Shown here: in pieces, positions 17,374 to 28,140 of the stretch
How positions within the stretch are numbered: the first letter of the stretch is position 1
Layout: every line of letters starts with the position of its first letter
Source: JAEYFP01 sp964566545
Lineage (GTDB): Bacteria > Bacillota > Clostridia > Lachnospirales > Lachnospiraceae
Assembly (NCBI GenBank): GCA_964566545.1
Contig: CAZMIX010000002.1
Span: forward strand, 1 to 64,000
Direction: 5' to 3'
Length of the DNA stretch: 64,000 bases
The notes under the pieces: model-generated
The model's database searches: none
Told to the model about the DNA's origin: nothing
What the model saw: only the letters and a program-made list of their open reading frames with translations
Translations under genes and position numbers: made by a program

Positions 17374-18696
17374 TTACTGCTTATCGTTGTCGTCAAAGAC
17401 GTCGCCGCATTCCGGACAGAATTTCGGCGGAGTAGTCTTATCCTCCGGCTCCCAGCCGCACTTATCGCACTTGTAAACAGGCGCGCCCGCCGGCCTTGAC
17501 TTGCCGCAGTTCTGGCAGAACTTCCCTTTGTTTACCGTTCCGCATGTGCAAGTCCAACCGTCTGCGGAAGGCTGTGGCTTGCCGCATTCCGCACAGAATT
17601 TTCCTTTGTTGCCTGTCGCACCGCATGAGCACGTCCAGCCAGCCGCCTGTACGGGTGCTGCCTGCTGGGGCGCTGCCTGTTGCTGTGAACCCATCGCATA
17701 TAAGTTGTTCGCATTCATGCCGCCTGCCATATTCGCCATATTCATCCCTGCAAAAGCCATCATCGGTCCGGTGCTCGTATTTGCAGCCGCACTCTTCATT
17801 GCCTCTGCCTGTGCCGACGTCAGAGTGGCTGCCGCCATCGTTGGATCTCTTAAAACCGCACTCCTCTGCAGATCCTTGATCATCTGCTCGTCTTCCTCGG
17901 AAGCCGTTACGGAACTGACACCAAACGATACGATCGCAAGTCCTCTTAACTCGGACCATTTCTTAGAAAGTACCTCATTAAGCGCATCTGACATCTCCAT
18001 CGTATGACCCGGAAGCGCGCTGTAGCGGATACCCATATCGGAAATCTTCGCAAAAGCCGGCTGCAAAGCCGTCATCAGCTCTGTCTTTAACTGGCTGTCG
18101 ATCTGCTCCCTTTCGTAGTCGCTTTCCACATTACCCGTCACATTCGTATAGAAAAGAACCGGATCTACGACTTTATAAGAATATTCGCCGTGGCAACGGA
18201 TCGCGATATCCACGTCCAGGCCGATATTCCTGTCAACCACGCGGAACGGAACCGGATTGGCCGTGCCGTATTTATTCCCTGGAATCTCTTTCGTATTGAT
18301 ATAATAAACTCTCTGATCCTTTGCCGTATCGCCGCCAAACGTAAAGCGCTTTCCGATTTGCGAAAATGATTTTTTAATGCTGTCTCCCAAATTTCCGTAG
18401 AATAAACTCGGCTCCGTCGAACTGTCGTAAACAAATTCGCCCGGCTGCGCACAGATCTCGACGACCTTGCCCTGCTCCACGATCAGCATACACTGCCCAT
18501 CGTTGACGGCAATGATCGAACCATTACTGATAATATTGTCATTTCCTTTTGTGTTGGAGCTGCGTTTCCCATTTACGCGCTTTTCACCCTTTGTCACAAG
18601 TACATCCGCACTGATCGATTCACAATAGAAATACTCCCGCCAGGAATCGGCAAGCGCACCTTCCGCTGCCCCTTTAATTGCCTGAATTAAACCCAT
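17374..18696 (-). CDS. SPFH-domain protein with three C-terminal zinc ribbons (YdjI/virion-core-like)
   Basis: SPFH/prohibitin-fold scaffold protein; bacterial relatives (B. subtilis YdjI, 'virion core protein') are linked to membrane stress. The first 290 residues of 440 form the SPFH region (EYFYCESISADVLVTKGEKR, GNDNIISNGSIIAVNDGQCM). An Ala/Met-rich helical stretch follows, then three Cys4 ribbons: CSCGATGNKGKFCAECG, CTCGTVNKGKFCQNCG and CDKCGWEPEDK...FCPECG. No TM helix is evident, so membrane contact is probably through partners. RBS AAGGTGAGAACAA fits the ATG at 18694-18696. Divergent from the KdpDE-like pair. Confidence 0.88.
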   Translation of the reverse strand: MGLIQAIKGAAEGALADSWREYFYCESISADVLVTKGEKRVNGKRSSNTKGNDNIISNGSIIAVNDGQCMLIVEQGKVVEICAQPGEFVYDSSTEPSLFYGNLGDSIKKSFSQIGKRFTFGGDTAKDQRVYYINTKEIPGNKYGTANPVPFRVVDRNIGLDVDIAIRCHGEYSYKVVDPVLFYTNVTGNVESDYEREQIDSQLKTELMTALQPAFAKISDMGIRYSALPGHTMEMSDALNEVLSKKWSELRGLAIVSFGVSSVTASEEDEQMIKDLQRSAVLRDPTMAAATLTSAQAEAMKSAAANTSTGPMMAFAGMNMANMAGGMNANNLYAMGSQQQAAPQQAAPVQAAGWTCSCGATGNKGKFCAECGKPQPSADGWTCTCGTVNKGKFCQNCGKSRPAGAPVYKCDKCGWEPEDKTTPPKFCPECGDVFDDNDKQ

Positions 18697-18826
18697 TTGT
18701 TCTCACCTTCCTATGTAGTTATCGTATGACTATCTATATGTAGATATCCATTTTCTATATTACCATATTCCCAAATAAAAGCAAAGAAAAAGTTTATTCC
18801 GCTTATGCCGTCACACCTTGCTAACA

Positions 18827-18915
18827 TCTTAGCAAGATCTTAACAGTTTCTTAACAATTTTTCCATTGCAGATTACTGTATAAAGTAGCATAATCTTAAC
18901 AGAATCTTAATTCCT
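18827..18915 (+). promoter_or_regulatory. 11-bp-phased TCTTA direct repeats and promoter of the two-component operon
   Basis: TCTTAGCAAGA, TCTTAACAGTT and TCTTAACAATT start at 18827, 18838 and 18849, an exact 11-bp period; a second pair, TCTTAACAGAA and TCTTAATTCCT, starts at 18894 and 18905. Between them lies TTGCAG (18866-18871), a 17-bp spacer and CATAAT (18889-18894). OmpR/PhoB-class regulators bind 11-bp direct repeats, so the downstream response regulator probably controls its own operon: activator sites upstream of -35 and a second site at the start point. Confidence 0.75.
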
Positions 18916-18937
18916 CAGCGACCGATTGGAAATACGG

Positions 18938-20026
18938 ATGAAAAAAAAACTGAAATTTTCTGCGGTGCAGAAAACAATTACCAAAAATATTTTATTTACC
19001 GTTGCCATGCTTGGTATTGCGACGTTTTTTGCATTCCTTCTTTTCTATAACGTTCCTGAAAATATGGCGAATGTCGCTTTGATTTATATTGTTTTCCTGA
19101 TCATCATCACCCGCAATACGGACAGCCGCTGGTACGGCATCGTTTCTTCCATATGCTGTGTCTTCTTTATCAATTATTTCTTCATGTATCCCTATTTCGG
19201 ATTTAATTTTACGATAACCGGATATCCGATCACGCTGATCGAAATTCTTTCGATTTCGCTGATCACGAGCACGATGACCTCGAGCATCATCCGGCAGTCC
19301 AAAACGCTCGTGGAACAGGAACGTACGCTGCTCGAGGCGGAAAAAGAACGCATGCGTGCCAACCTGCTGCGCGCGATCTCGCACGATCTGCGCACACCGC
19401 TGGCAAGCATCATCAACACGGCATCGATGTGTACAGACGAGCGCATCGACGTCACCGAAGAGGATCAACGGAAAATGATCTCCCACATCGAGGAGGATGC
19501 GGTCTGGCTTTTGAATATGGTCGACAACCTGCTTTCGGTCACTCGCATTCAGGAAGAAAGCGCGACGATCGTCAAAAAGCCCGAAAGCGTCGAGGAAGTC
19601 GTGTCCGAAGCGGTACTTCGGCTTAAAAAGAGGATTCCCGATGCGGCGATCACCGTATCGGTTCCCGATGATTTTCTGATGCTCCCGATGGATGCCACGC
19701 TGATTGAGCAGGTCATCATCAATCTGCTCGAAAACGCCTGCGTCCATTCTATGAGCACGCTTTCGACCGAACTGACCGTTCTTGAAAAGCCTGCCGATAT
19801 CTCGTTTCATGTGCGCGACTATGGGGTCGGGATCAATAAAGAAGAACTGGATCTGTTATTAGAAGGGAAAATTATGCCCGGCGCGCAGAGCGCCGACGGA
19901 CGCCGCGGCATGGGGATCGGCCTGTCGATCTGCCGCACGATCATCGCGGCACATGGCGGAACGATGACCGCAGAACAGCACGCGGACGGCTCCGAATTTA
20001 TTTTTACGCTTCCTAAGGAGGGTTAA
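18938..20026 (+). CDS. KdpD-like membrane sensor histidine kinase
   Basis: Senses a membrane or ionic signal and phosphorylates the response regulator encoded one base downstream. It has a DUF4118-type module with about four TM helices (20-115), a HisKA domain with phospho-acceptor His149 in AISHDLRTPLAS, and an HATPase_c domain with the N box LLENACVHS, DYGVGI (G1) and GRRGMGIGLSIC (G2). The large N-terminal KdpD sensor and USP domains are absent, as in many short clostridial versions. I take ATG 18938 (GGA eight bases upstream); TTG 18926 is an alternative that adds four residues. Promoter repeats suggest autoregulation. Confidence 0.92.
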   Translation: MKKKLKFSAVQKTITKNILFTVAMLGIATFFAFLLFYNVPENMANVALIYIVFLIIITRNTDSRWYGIVSSICCVFFINYFFMYPYFGFNFTITGYPITLIEILSISLITSTMTSSIIRQSKTLVEQERTLLEAEKERMRANLLRAISHDLRTPLASIINTASMCTDERIDVTEEDQRKMISHIEEDAVWLLNMVDNLLSVTRIQEESATIVKKPESVEEVVSEAVLRLKKRIPDAAITVSVPDDFLMLPMDATLIEQVIINLLENACVHSMSTLSTELTVLEKPADISFHVRDYGVGINKEELDLLLEGKIMPGAQSADGRRGMGIGLSICRTIIAAHGGTMTAEQHADGSEFIFTLPKEG

Positions 20027-20027
20027 G

Positions 20028-20732
20028 ATGACACATACTTATCAGATACTGATTATTGAAGATGAAGAATATATTTTGGAATTTATTTCAAAGAATCTGG
20101 TCACACAAGGCTATAAGGTGCTCTGCGCAAAGACAGGTGCGGAGGGCCTTTCGATGATCACCTCCCACTGTCCTGATGTCATCCTGCTCGATCTGGGTCT
20201 TCCCGACATCGACGGCCTTGACATCATCCACAAGGTGCGAAGCTGGAGCCGCAGCCCGATCATCGTAGTTTCCGCCAGAGTTCATGAAAACGATAAGGTG
20301 CACTGCCTTGACGCGGGCGCGGACGATTATATCACAAAACCGTTCAGCCAGGGCGAGCTGTTTGCCCGCATCCGTACCGCGATCCGCCACAGCAGTCCGA
20401 GCTTTGGCGTGGAACAGACCTCCGTCTATCAGGCGAAGGGTCTCACGATTGATTTTACAAAGCATCTTGTGATCCTAAATGGAAAAGAAGTGCATTTGAC
20501 ACCGGTAGAGTTCAAGATCGTCGGCCTGCTCGCACAAAACCCCGGCCGCGTCCTCACCCACTCCACGATCATGCAGGAGGTATGGGGACCCTATATCGAC
20601 GAGGATACGAAAATCCTCCGCGTAAACATGGCCAACATCCGCCGCAAGCTCGAGCACAACCCCGCCGATCCGCAATATATTTTCACGGAAATTGGAGTTG
20701 GATACCGAATTGTGGAGAATGCAGGAAATTAA
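20028..20732 (+). CDS. OmpR/KdpE-family response regulator
   Basis: DNA-binding partner of the sensor kinase. The 234 residues comprise a receiver domain (acidic pocket EDEE at 11-14, phospho-acceptor D55 in LLDLGLPDIDG, Lys in ITKPFSQGE) and a C-terminal winged helix with HLTPVEFKIVGLLAQNPGRV and the recognition segment TKILRVNMANIRRKLE. RBS TAAGGAGGGTTAAG overlaps the kinase stop, so the pair is co-translated. The gene ends four bases inside the convergent YbaK-like gene, leaving no room for a terminator. Resembles KdpE, but kdpFABC genes are not in the window. Confidence 0.95.
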   Translation: MTHTYQILIIEDEEYILEFISKNLVTQGYKVLCAKTGAEGLSMITSHCPDVILLDLGLPDIDGLDIIHKVRSWSRSPIIVVSARVHENDKVHCLDAGADDYITKPFSQGELFARIRTAIRHSSPSFGVEQTSVYQAKGLTIDFTKHLVILNGKEVHLTPVEFKIVGLLAQNPGRVLTHSTIMQEVWGPYIDEDTKILRVNMANIRRKLEHNPADPQYIFTEIGVGYRIVENAGN

Positions 20733-21202
20733 TCCGCCGTCAGAGCAACAAACTCTGCTCCCACATAGCCGGCCAGCGCTTCGCCGTTAATCACGATCTG
20801 GGCACCTCTGACTCCTGCACTTACAGCGATATGATCGAATAATACCGCTGTTTCGTCTATAAACGTTTGAAATTTTTTCTTCATGCCGATCGGCGAACAG
20901 CCGCCTCGAATATAGCCGGTCACTGGCAGCAGCTCCTTCATCGGCAGCATTTCCGCCTTTTTATCTTTGGCCGCCTTTGCGGCCTTCCTTAAATCCAGCT
21001 CGTCGGCGACGGGGATACAACATACGAAGTATCCTGTTTTTTCTCCCTTTAACACGAGCGTCTTGAATACCTGCTCGACCGGCTGTCCGAGCTGGTCCGC
21101 CACATGAACTCCGGATAAGTCGTCTTCGTCCACCTCGTATTCTCTCGTCTCAAAAGGAATTCCCGCCGCCTCCAAAAGCCGCATCACATTTGTTTTATTC
21201 AT
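20729..21202 (-). CDS. ybaK: YbaK/EbsC-type aminoacyl-tRNA deacylase
   Basis: Hydrolyses misacylated Cys-tRNA(Pro) in trans. Typical features are FKTLVLKGEKTGYFVCCIPVADELD, with the conserved Lys, the KAAKAAKDKKAEML helix, and GYIRGGCSPIGMKKKF with the GxxxGGxSP-like loop. About 157 residues is usual for the family. I use the ATG at 21200-21202; the open frame begins at a TTG two codons earlier. It overlaps the upstream zinc-ribbon gene by eight bases and the convergent response regulator by four. Confidence 0.92.
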   Translation of the reverse strand: MNKTNVMRLLEAAGIPFETREYEVDEDDLSGVHVADQLGQPVEQVFKTLVLKGEKTGYFVCCIPVADELDLRKAAKAAKDKKAEMLPMKELLPVTGYIRGGCSPIGMKKKFQTFIDETAVLFDHIAVSAGVRGAQIVINGEALAGYVGAEFVALTAD

Positions 21203-21422
21203 GTTCAAACTCTTCGAAATCCGTAAAACGCCTTTTCATATCTTTATAACGGAAGCGTACCATCTCGTTTTTTTCAAGCACGTCCTCCTCTGTTCCGGTA
21301 TATTGGCACCGGATGCAGTAATATTCCTTTTTATCCGGGTCATAGAACATGTCGATATCGAGATCTCTCATAAAGCAGGAGGGACATCGATAATTCAGTT
21401 TGCCTTTGCCAGACTGAGCCAT
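21195..21422 (-). CDS. Small zinc-ribbon protein, 75 residues
   Basis: I do not recognise a named family. The product has one Cys4 ribbon, CPSCFMRD...YYCIRCQYTG (residues 13-42), followed by an acidic/basic helical tail (KNEMVRFRYKDMKRRF) without TM helices. A strong RBS (AAGGAGG) inside the end of the preceding gene supports translation from ATG 21420-21422. It overlaps that gene by 28 bp and the YbaK gene by 8 bp, so the three are co-translated. Could bind nucleic acid or act as a partner protein. Confidence 0.75.
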   Translation of the reverse strand: MAQSGKGKLNYRCPSCFMRDLDIDMFYDPDKKEYYCIRCQYTGTEEDVLEKNEMVRFRYKDMKRRFTDFEEFEHE

Positions 21423-23248
21423 GTCGAAAATACCTCCTTATCCTTTAATGTTGTCTGATAGCCTAACGTAAACATCGGTGAGAACGCATAGCCTTCCCTG
21501 ATATAGCCCGACGCCGACGCCTCACTCGCAGACAGGGAAACGCGCGTATCGATCGTATCGATCACAGCCGTCACGGTTTTTGCGCCTTCCAGCCTTTCTT
21601 CCCTGCACTTGTAAGCGTAAAGGATTTCTTTTTTCTCCTTTTCATTTTCTGCCGTCAGCCTGATGCCGGTCATATCCTCGGGATATTCCGTCGTGCCGTA
21701 GCACGCCACCATATATTCGTTCAGCTCAACCTCGGCATGCGGATCGGACATCTCAAGGATCGTGCGCTCGATACGGATCGCCGCGGATGCTTCTTCAAAA
21801 TAAATTCTCGTCTGAAGCTTCACCGTCAGCCGTGCAAACTCGATGGTAACAGGCTTTAATGTCAGAATACGAGTCTTTTTTCCGTCTGTCAATGCCTCCT
21901 CGGAAAATTCCGCTTTCGTACGGCATAAGCACAGATCGACTTCTTCGCCCTGATAAGTCAGCTTCGCGCTGCGAATCGTCCCTTCCCCCGCATAATGTGT
22001 AAAATACCCCGCGCGGTACTTTTCCTGTATCAGAAACGGATAGGACGCGTCCTGCACATGCTTTGTCCCGATGCCGACCGGCCAGTCAAGCTTTGCCGCA
22101 TAGGGGCGCAGGTCAACGATCGCGCCGCCCTCGTCCATGTTGACGCAGGCGCGCATGTACGGATCGGCATACCAGAATACCTGCTTCTTTGAGCCGTACA
22201 AAATATCCCGCCACAGCGCGCATTCCGGCTCGGTGTACGTCTTTTTCTCACGGTAATGGGCGGCAAACTCCTCCATCGTCATGTCCGCGAGCTTGCCTTC
22301 CTTTTTCAGGTTGCCATAATACGCCATGCCGTCCTCGTAGGATTTTTCCAGCAGCTCATAAGGCGCCTCCCAGCGGCCCATCTTGTTCATCCAGCCCGGC
22401 CCGACAAATACCATATTGTAGGCATAGCCGTTATTGAATTTCTCCAGATGGCGGTACTGGTCGATCAGATTATAAAGATAGGGATACTCCCACGTCTTTG
22501 TGTCATAGATCATTCCTCGCAGCACGTTCTGCGGATGCGTGCCGAAATTAGAGCCGTTGCCGTCGTAGCAGGCGATCAGATCCCTGGACAGGTGGGGAAT
22601 TGCGACAATTCCGCTGTCCTCCGCCTCATTTGCCGCAGGCGCATGCGTATTCTGTTTGGAAGGGATCCATGGATTCCACGGACCGCCGTCAAACAGCGTA
22701 TACCAGGAATTGTTGCACGTGTGGTACGCCTTCGGACCTTCCTCCCAGCACGTCGCGACCGCGCATGTCACGGTCGGATACTGCTCCTTAATATAGTTGA
22801 TCAGCTCCGCATCCAGATAATAAGAGCCGGTCGATGCAGGATAAAAGCCAAACTGCTCGTGAAACTTTTCAAACACATCGTTAACGATCGCCTTTTTGTC
22901 CTCCATCGAAAACATCCAGATACAAAAATCCTTTGTATGATATTTCTCTCTGAATTCCTTACAAGGAAGCCCGAGCAGGGAAAGAGCGATTTCATCACCG
23001 TATTCCTCATGGTGCGCCTTTGCGATCGCGACTGCCTCTTCATTGAACAAGCTCGCATACGTCATCTGAATCGTCGTCTTCAGCCCGTTTTTGTGCGCGA
23101 TCTTTTGCTGCGTCCGAAAGATATCGAGCGATTCCGTCAACAGCGCCTCTCTGCCGATGTCCTCCTCTTTTCCATGGCCGGTCACTTTTTCCGCGTATTC
23201 CGGAACCATTTCCGGCCGATGAATGATATTTACAATCAATTGATCCAT
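21395..23248 (-). CDS. Unrecognised 617-residue protein of the galactan locus, possible glycoside-active barrel plus beta domain
   Basis: No family recognised with confidence. The N-terminal ~330 residues alternate helices and strands in a pattern like the (beta/alpha)7 barrel of GH38/GH57/polysaccharide-deacetylase enzymes, starting LIVNIIHRPEMVPEY and rich in Trp/Tyr/His (WYTLFDGGPWNPWIPSKQNT, HLSRDLIACYDGNGSNFGTH). The C-terminal ~250 residues look like a beta-sandwich (YFEEASAAIRIERTIL). Without a signal peptide it should be cytoplasmic. It follows the GH2 gene by 13 bp with RBS TTGGAGGAAAGC before ATG 23246-23248, so it probably acts on the same imported oligosaccharides. Confidence 0.6.
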   Translation of the reverse strand: MDQLIVNIIHRPEMVPEYAEKVTGHGKEEDIGREALLTESLDIFRTQQKIAHKNGLKTTIQMTYASLFNEEAVAIAKAHHEEYGDEIALSLLGLPCKEFREKYHTKDFCIWMFSMEDKKAIVNDVFEKFHEQFGFYPASTGSYYLDAELINYIKEQYPTVTCAVATCWEEGPKAYHTCNNSWYTLFDGGPWNPWIPSKQNTHAPAANEAEDSGIVAIPHLSRDLIACYDGNGSNFGTHPQNVLRGMIYDTKTWEYPYLYNLIDQYRHLEKFNNGYAYNMVFVGPGWMNKMGRWEAPYELLEKSYEDGMAYYGNLKKEGKLADMTMEEFAAHYREKKTYTEPECALWRDILYGSKKQVFWYADPYMRACVNMDEGGAIVDLRPYAAKLDWPVGIGTKHVQDASYPFLIQEKYRAGYFTHYAGEGTIRSAKLTYQGEEVDLCLCRTKAEFSEEALTDGKKTRILTLKPVTIEFARLTVKLQTRIYFEEASAAIRIERTILEMSDPHAEVELNEYMVACYGTTEYPEDMTGIRLTAENEKEKKEILYAYKCREERLEGAKTVTAVIDTIDTRVSLSASEASASGYIREGYAFSPMFTLGYQTTLKDKEVFSTWLSLAKAN

Positions 23249-23261
23249 GCTTTCCTCCAAT

Positions 23262-26336
<3,075 letters not shown>

Positions 26337-26365
26337 TCAATTCATAATTATACTGAACAGCTCTA

Positions 26366-27172
26366 TTATTTTACCGCTCCCGTAATGCCTTCTGCGAAGC
26401 TCTTCTGCAAAACGAAGAAAATGATGACGGTAGGAATGCTGCAAAGGAGAACGCCGAGCATCAGCATCCCATAGTCCGTTGTATAGCCCGCCTTTAAGTT
26501 TGCGACGAGCATCGGCATCGTAATGCTTTTATCATCCGTCATAATAACCTTCGGCCATAAATAGGAATTCCACGCATTCATAAAAGTGATCGTCATCGCA
26601 GCCGCATAGGTGGAGCGCATCGTCGGGAAAAATATTTTAAAGAAAATGCCGATCTCGCTCACCCCGTCAATTCTTGCGGCCTCCATGATGTCATGCGGGA
26701 AGGAACGCGCACTCTGCCTAAACAGCATGATCAAAAACGGGGTCGATATCGTCGGAAGAATAAAGCCCATTGTGGAATTCAGCCATCCTGCTTTTGAAAA
26801 CATCTGAAACAGGGGGATCATCGTCGCCGCAAACGGCACCATCATCGCAAGCAGGATGACGGACATCACCGTATCCTTTCCCTTGTCGTGAAAGATTTCA
26901 AAACCATAGCCCGCAAGCGAACAGATCAACAGCGAAAGCAGCGTTAAAATAATTGAGTATTTAAATGAATTCAACATCGCTCCGCTGACATTCTGCGAAG
27001 CTGCGAGATTTTTAAAATTCTCGATCAAATGGGTGCCGGGCATCATCTTGCCCGCTACAACGTCCTTGCTCGTATTCGTCGCTGAAATCGCCATCCATAA
27101 AATAGGGAATACCGAAAGCAGGGAGACAACCGTCAATATGATGTATTGTAACGCTCTTTTTAATTTAATCAC
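26366..27172 (-). CDS. Carbohydrate ABC transporter permease, MalG/GanQ type
   Basis: One of two membrane subunits importing oligosaccharides. About 268 residues with six TM helices and the EAA loop that contacts the ATPase (DIMEAARIDGVSEIGIFFKI, about 180-200), and the typical MalG ending. The start is probably GTG 27170-27172 (AGGTGATAAGC ahead of it); an earlier GTG at 27181 is possible. It overlaps the end of the MalF-type gene, so the two are translationally coupled. The galactanase and beta-galactosidase around it make galactan fragments the likely cargo. Confidence 0.92.
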   Translation of the reverse strand: MIKLKRALQYIILTVVSLLSVFPILWMAISATNTSKDVVAGKMMPGTHLIENFKNLAASQNVSGAMLNSFKYSIILTLLSLLICSLAGYGFEIFHDKGKDTVMSVILLAMMVPFAATMIPLFQMFSKAGWLNSTMGFILPTISTPFLIMLFRQSARSFPHDIMEAARIDGVSEIGIFFKIFFPTMRSTYAAAMTITFMNAWNSYLWPKVIMTDDKSITMPMLVANLKAGYTTDYGMLMLGVLLCSIPTVIIFFVLQKSFAEGITGAVK

Positions 27173-28061
27173 GCTTATCACCTACTTTCATCTGAATAAA
27201 TGCCAGTGTGCCCACGAGAACCAGGATCAGATACGACATCGATGCCGAATAGCCAAAGTTCGGCACATATTTAAACGACATATTGTAGATGTAGTGGGAC
27301 ATCGTGATCGTCGCGTTGGCCGGTCCTCCGTATGTCAGGTTGAAGGACTCGTCAAAGAGCTGCAGCGTCCCATTGGTTGACATAATTGCTGTCAGCAGGA
27401 TCGTCGGCTTCAAAAGCGGAACGGTGATTTTAAAGAAGGACTGGAACGCCGAAGCACCGTCGATTTTAGCCGCCTCATAGACCGAATATTCGATATTTTG
27501 AAGCCCCGATAAATAAAATACCATGTTGTAGCCCGTCCAGCGCCAGATCAACGCGATAATGATGATAATACGCGCGCTCGTCGGGAACGTCAAAAAGTTA
27601 TAGCCTGTATGCAAAATCCCAAGTTTGATCAGGATGGTATTTACAAATCCGTCTACCGCAAATAACGAGCGAAATATGATCGCGTACGAAACAAGAGAGG
27701 TCGCGCACGGAAGGAAAATCGCCGTCCTGAAAAGTCCCTTGAAGCGCAGCTGCTTATTATTGAGCATCGATGCAAGCGCCAACGCCAGAAGCAGCATGAT
27801 CGGTACCTGAACGATCAGATATAAAAAGTTGTTTTTTAATGCCTGCATGAATACGGCATCCTTAAACATGCGGGTGTAATTGGTAATTCCCGTCCATGTC
27901 ATATTCATGCCGATGCCTGTTTGAAAGGATAAAAACAGTGCCTTTACCATCGGATAGAAGCTCATTGCCACGATCAGGATTGCTGCCGGCGCCAGGAACA
28001 CCCAACCGGTCAGGTTTTGTTTTTTGCTTAAGCTTAAATGTTTCTTCTTTGTCCGGTCCAT
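27165..28061 (-). CDS. Carbohydrate ABC transporter permease, MalF/GanP type
   Basis: Partner permease of the same importer. The 298 residues start with a basic cytoplasmic segment, then six TM helices; the EAA loop reads YSVYEAAKIDGASAFQSFFK (about 200-220). GGGGGTAATTTT precedes its ATG. It lies 79 bp downstream of the binding-protein gene, separated by a hairpin that probably lowers permease expression relative to the binding protein. The operon lacks an ATPase, as in Bacillus gan, where MsmX serves several importers. Confidence 0.92.
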   Translation of the reverse strand: MDRTKKKHLSLSKKQNLTGWVFLAPAAILIVAMSFYPMVKALFLSFQTGIGMNMTWTGITNYTRMFKDAVFMQALKNNFLYLIVQVPIMLLLALALASMLNNKQLRFKGLFRTAIFLPCATSLVSYAIIFRSLFAVDGFVNTILIKLGILHTGYNFLTFPTSARIIIIIALIWRWTGYNMVFYLSGLQNIEYSVYEAAKIDGASAFQSFFKITVPLLKPTILLTAIMSTNGTLQLFDESFNLTYGGPANATITMSHYIYNMSFKYVPNFGYSASMSYLILVLVGTLAFIQMKVGDKRD

Positions 28062-28083
28062 AAAATTACCCCCGTTTTATAAT

Positions 28084-28115
28084 ATAGGGGAACTCCTCAA
28101 AAGAAGTCCCCCTAT
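28084..28115 (-). promoter_or_regulatory. Intercistronic hairpin between binding-protein and permease genes
   Basis: ATAGGGGAACT and AGTCCCCCTAT form an 11-bp stem with one mismatch and a 10-nt loop. No T run follows on the minus strand, so it is more likely a processing/stabilising hairpin or leaky terminator than a full stop. Confidence 0.6.
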
Positions 28116-28140
28116 CAAATTGCTCTATTGTTGACGACTT

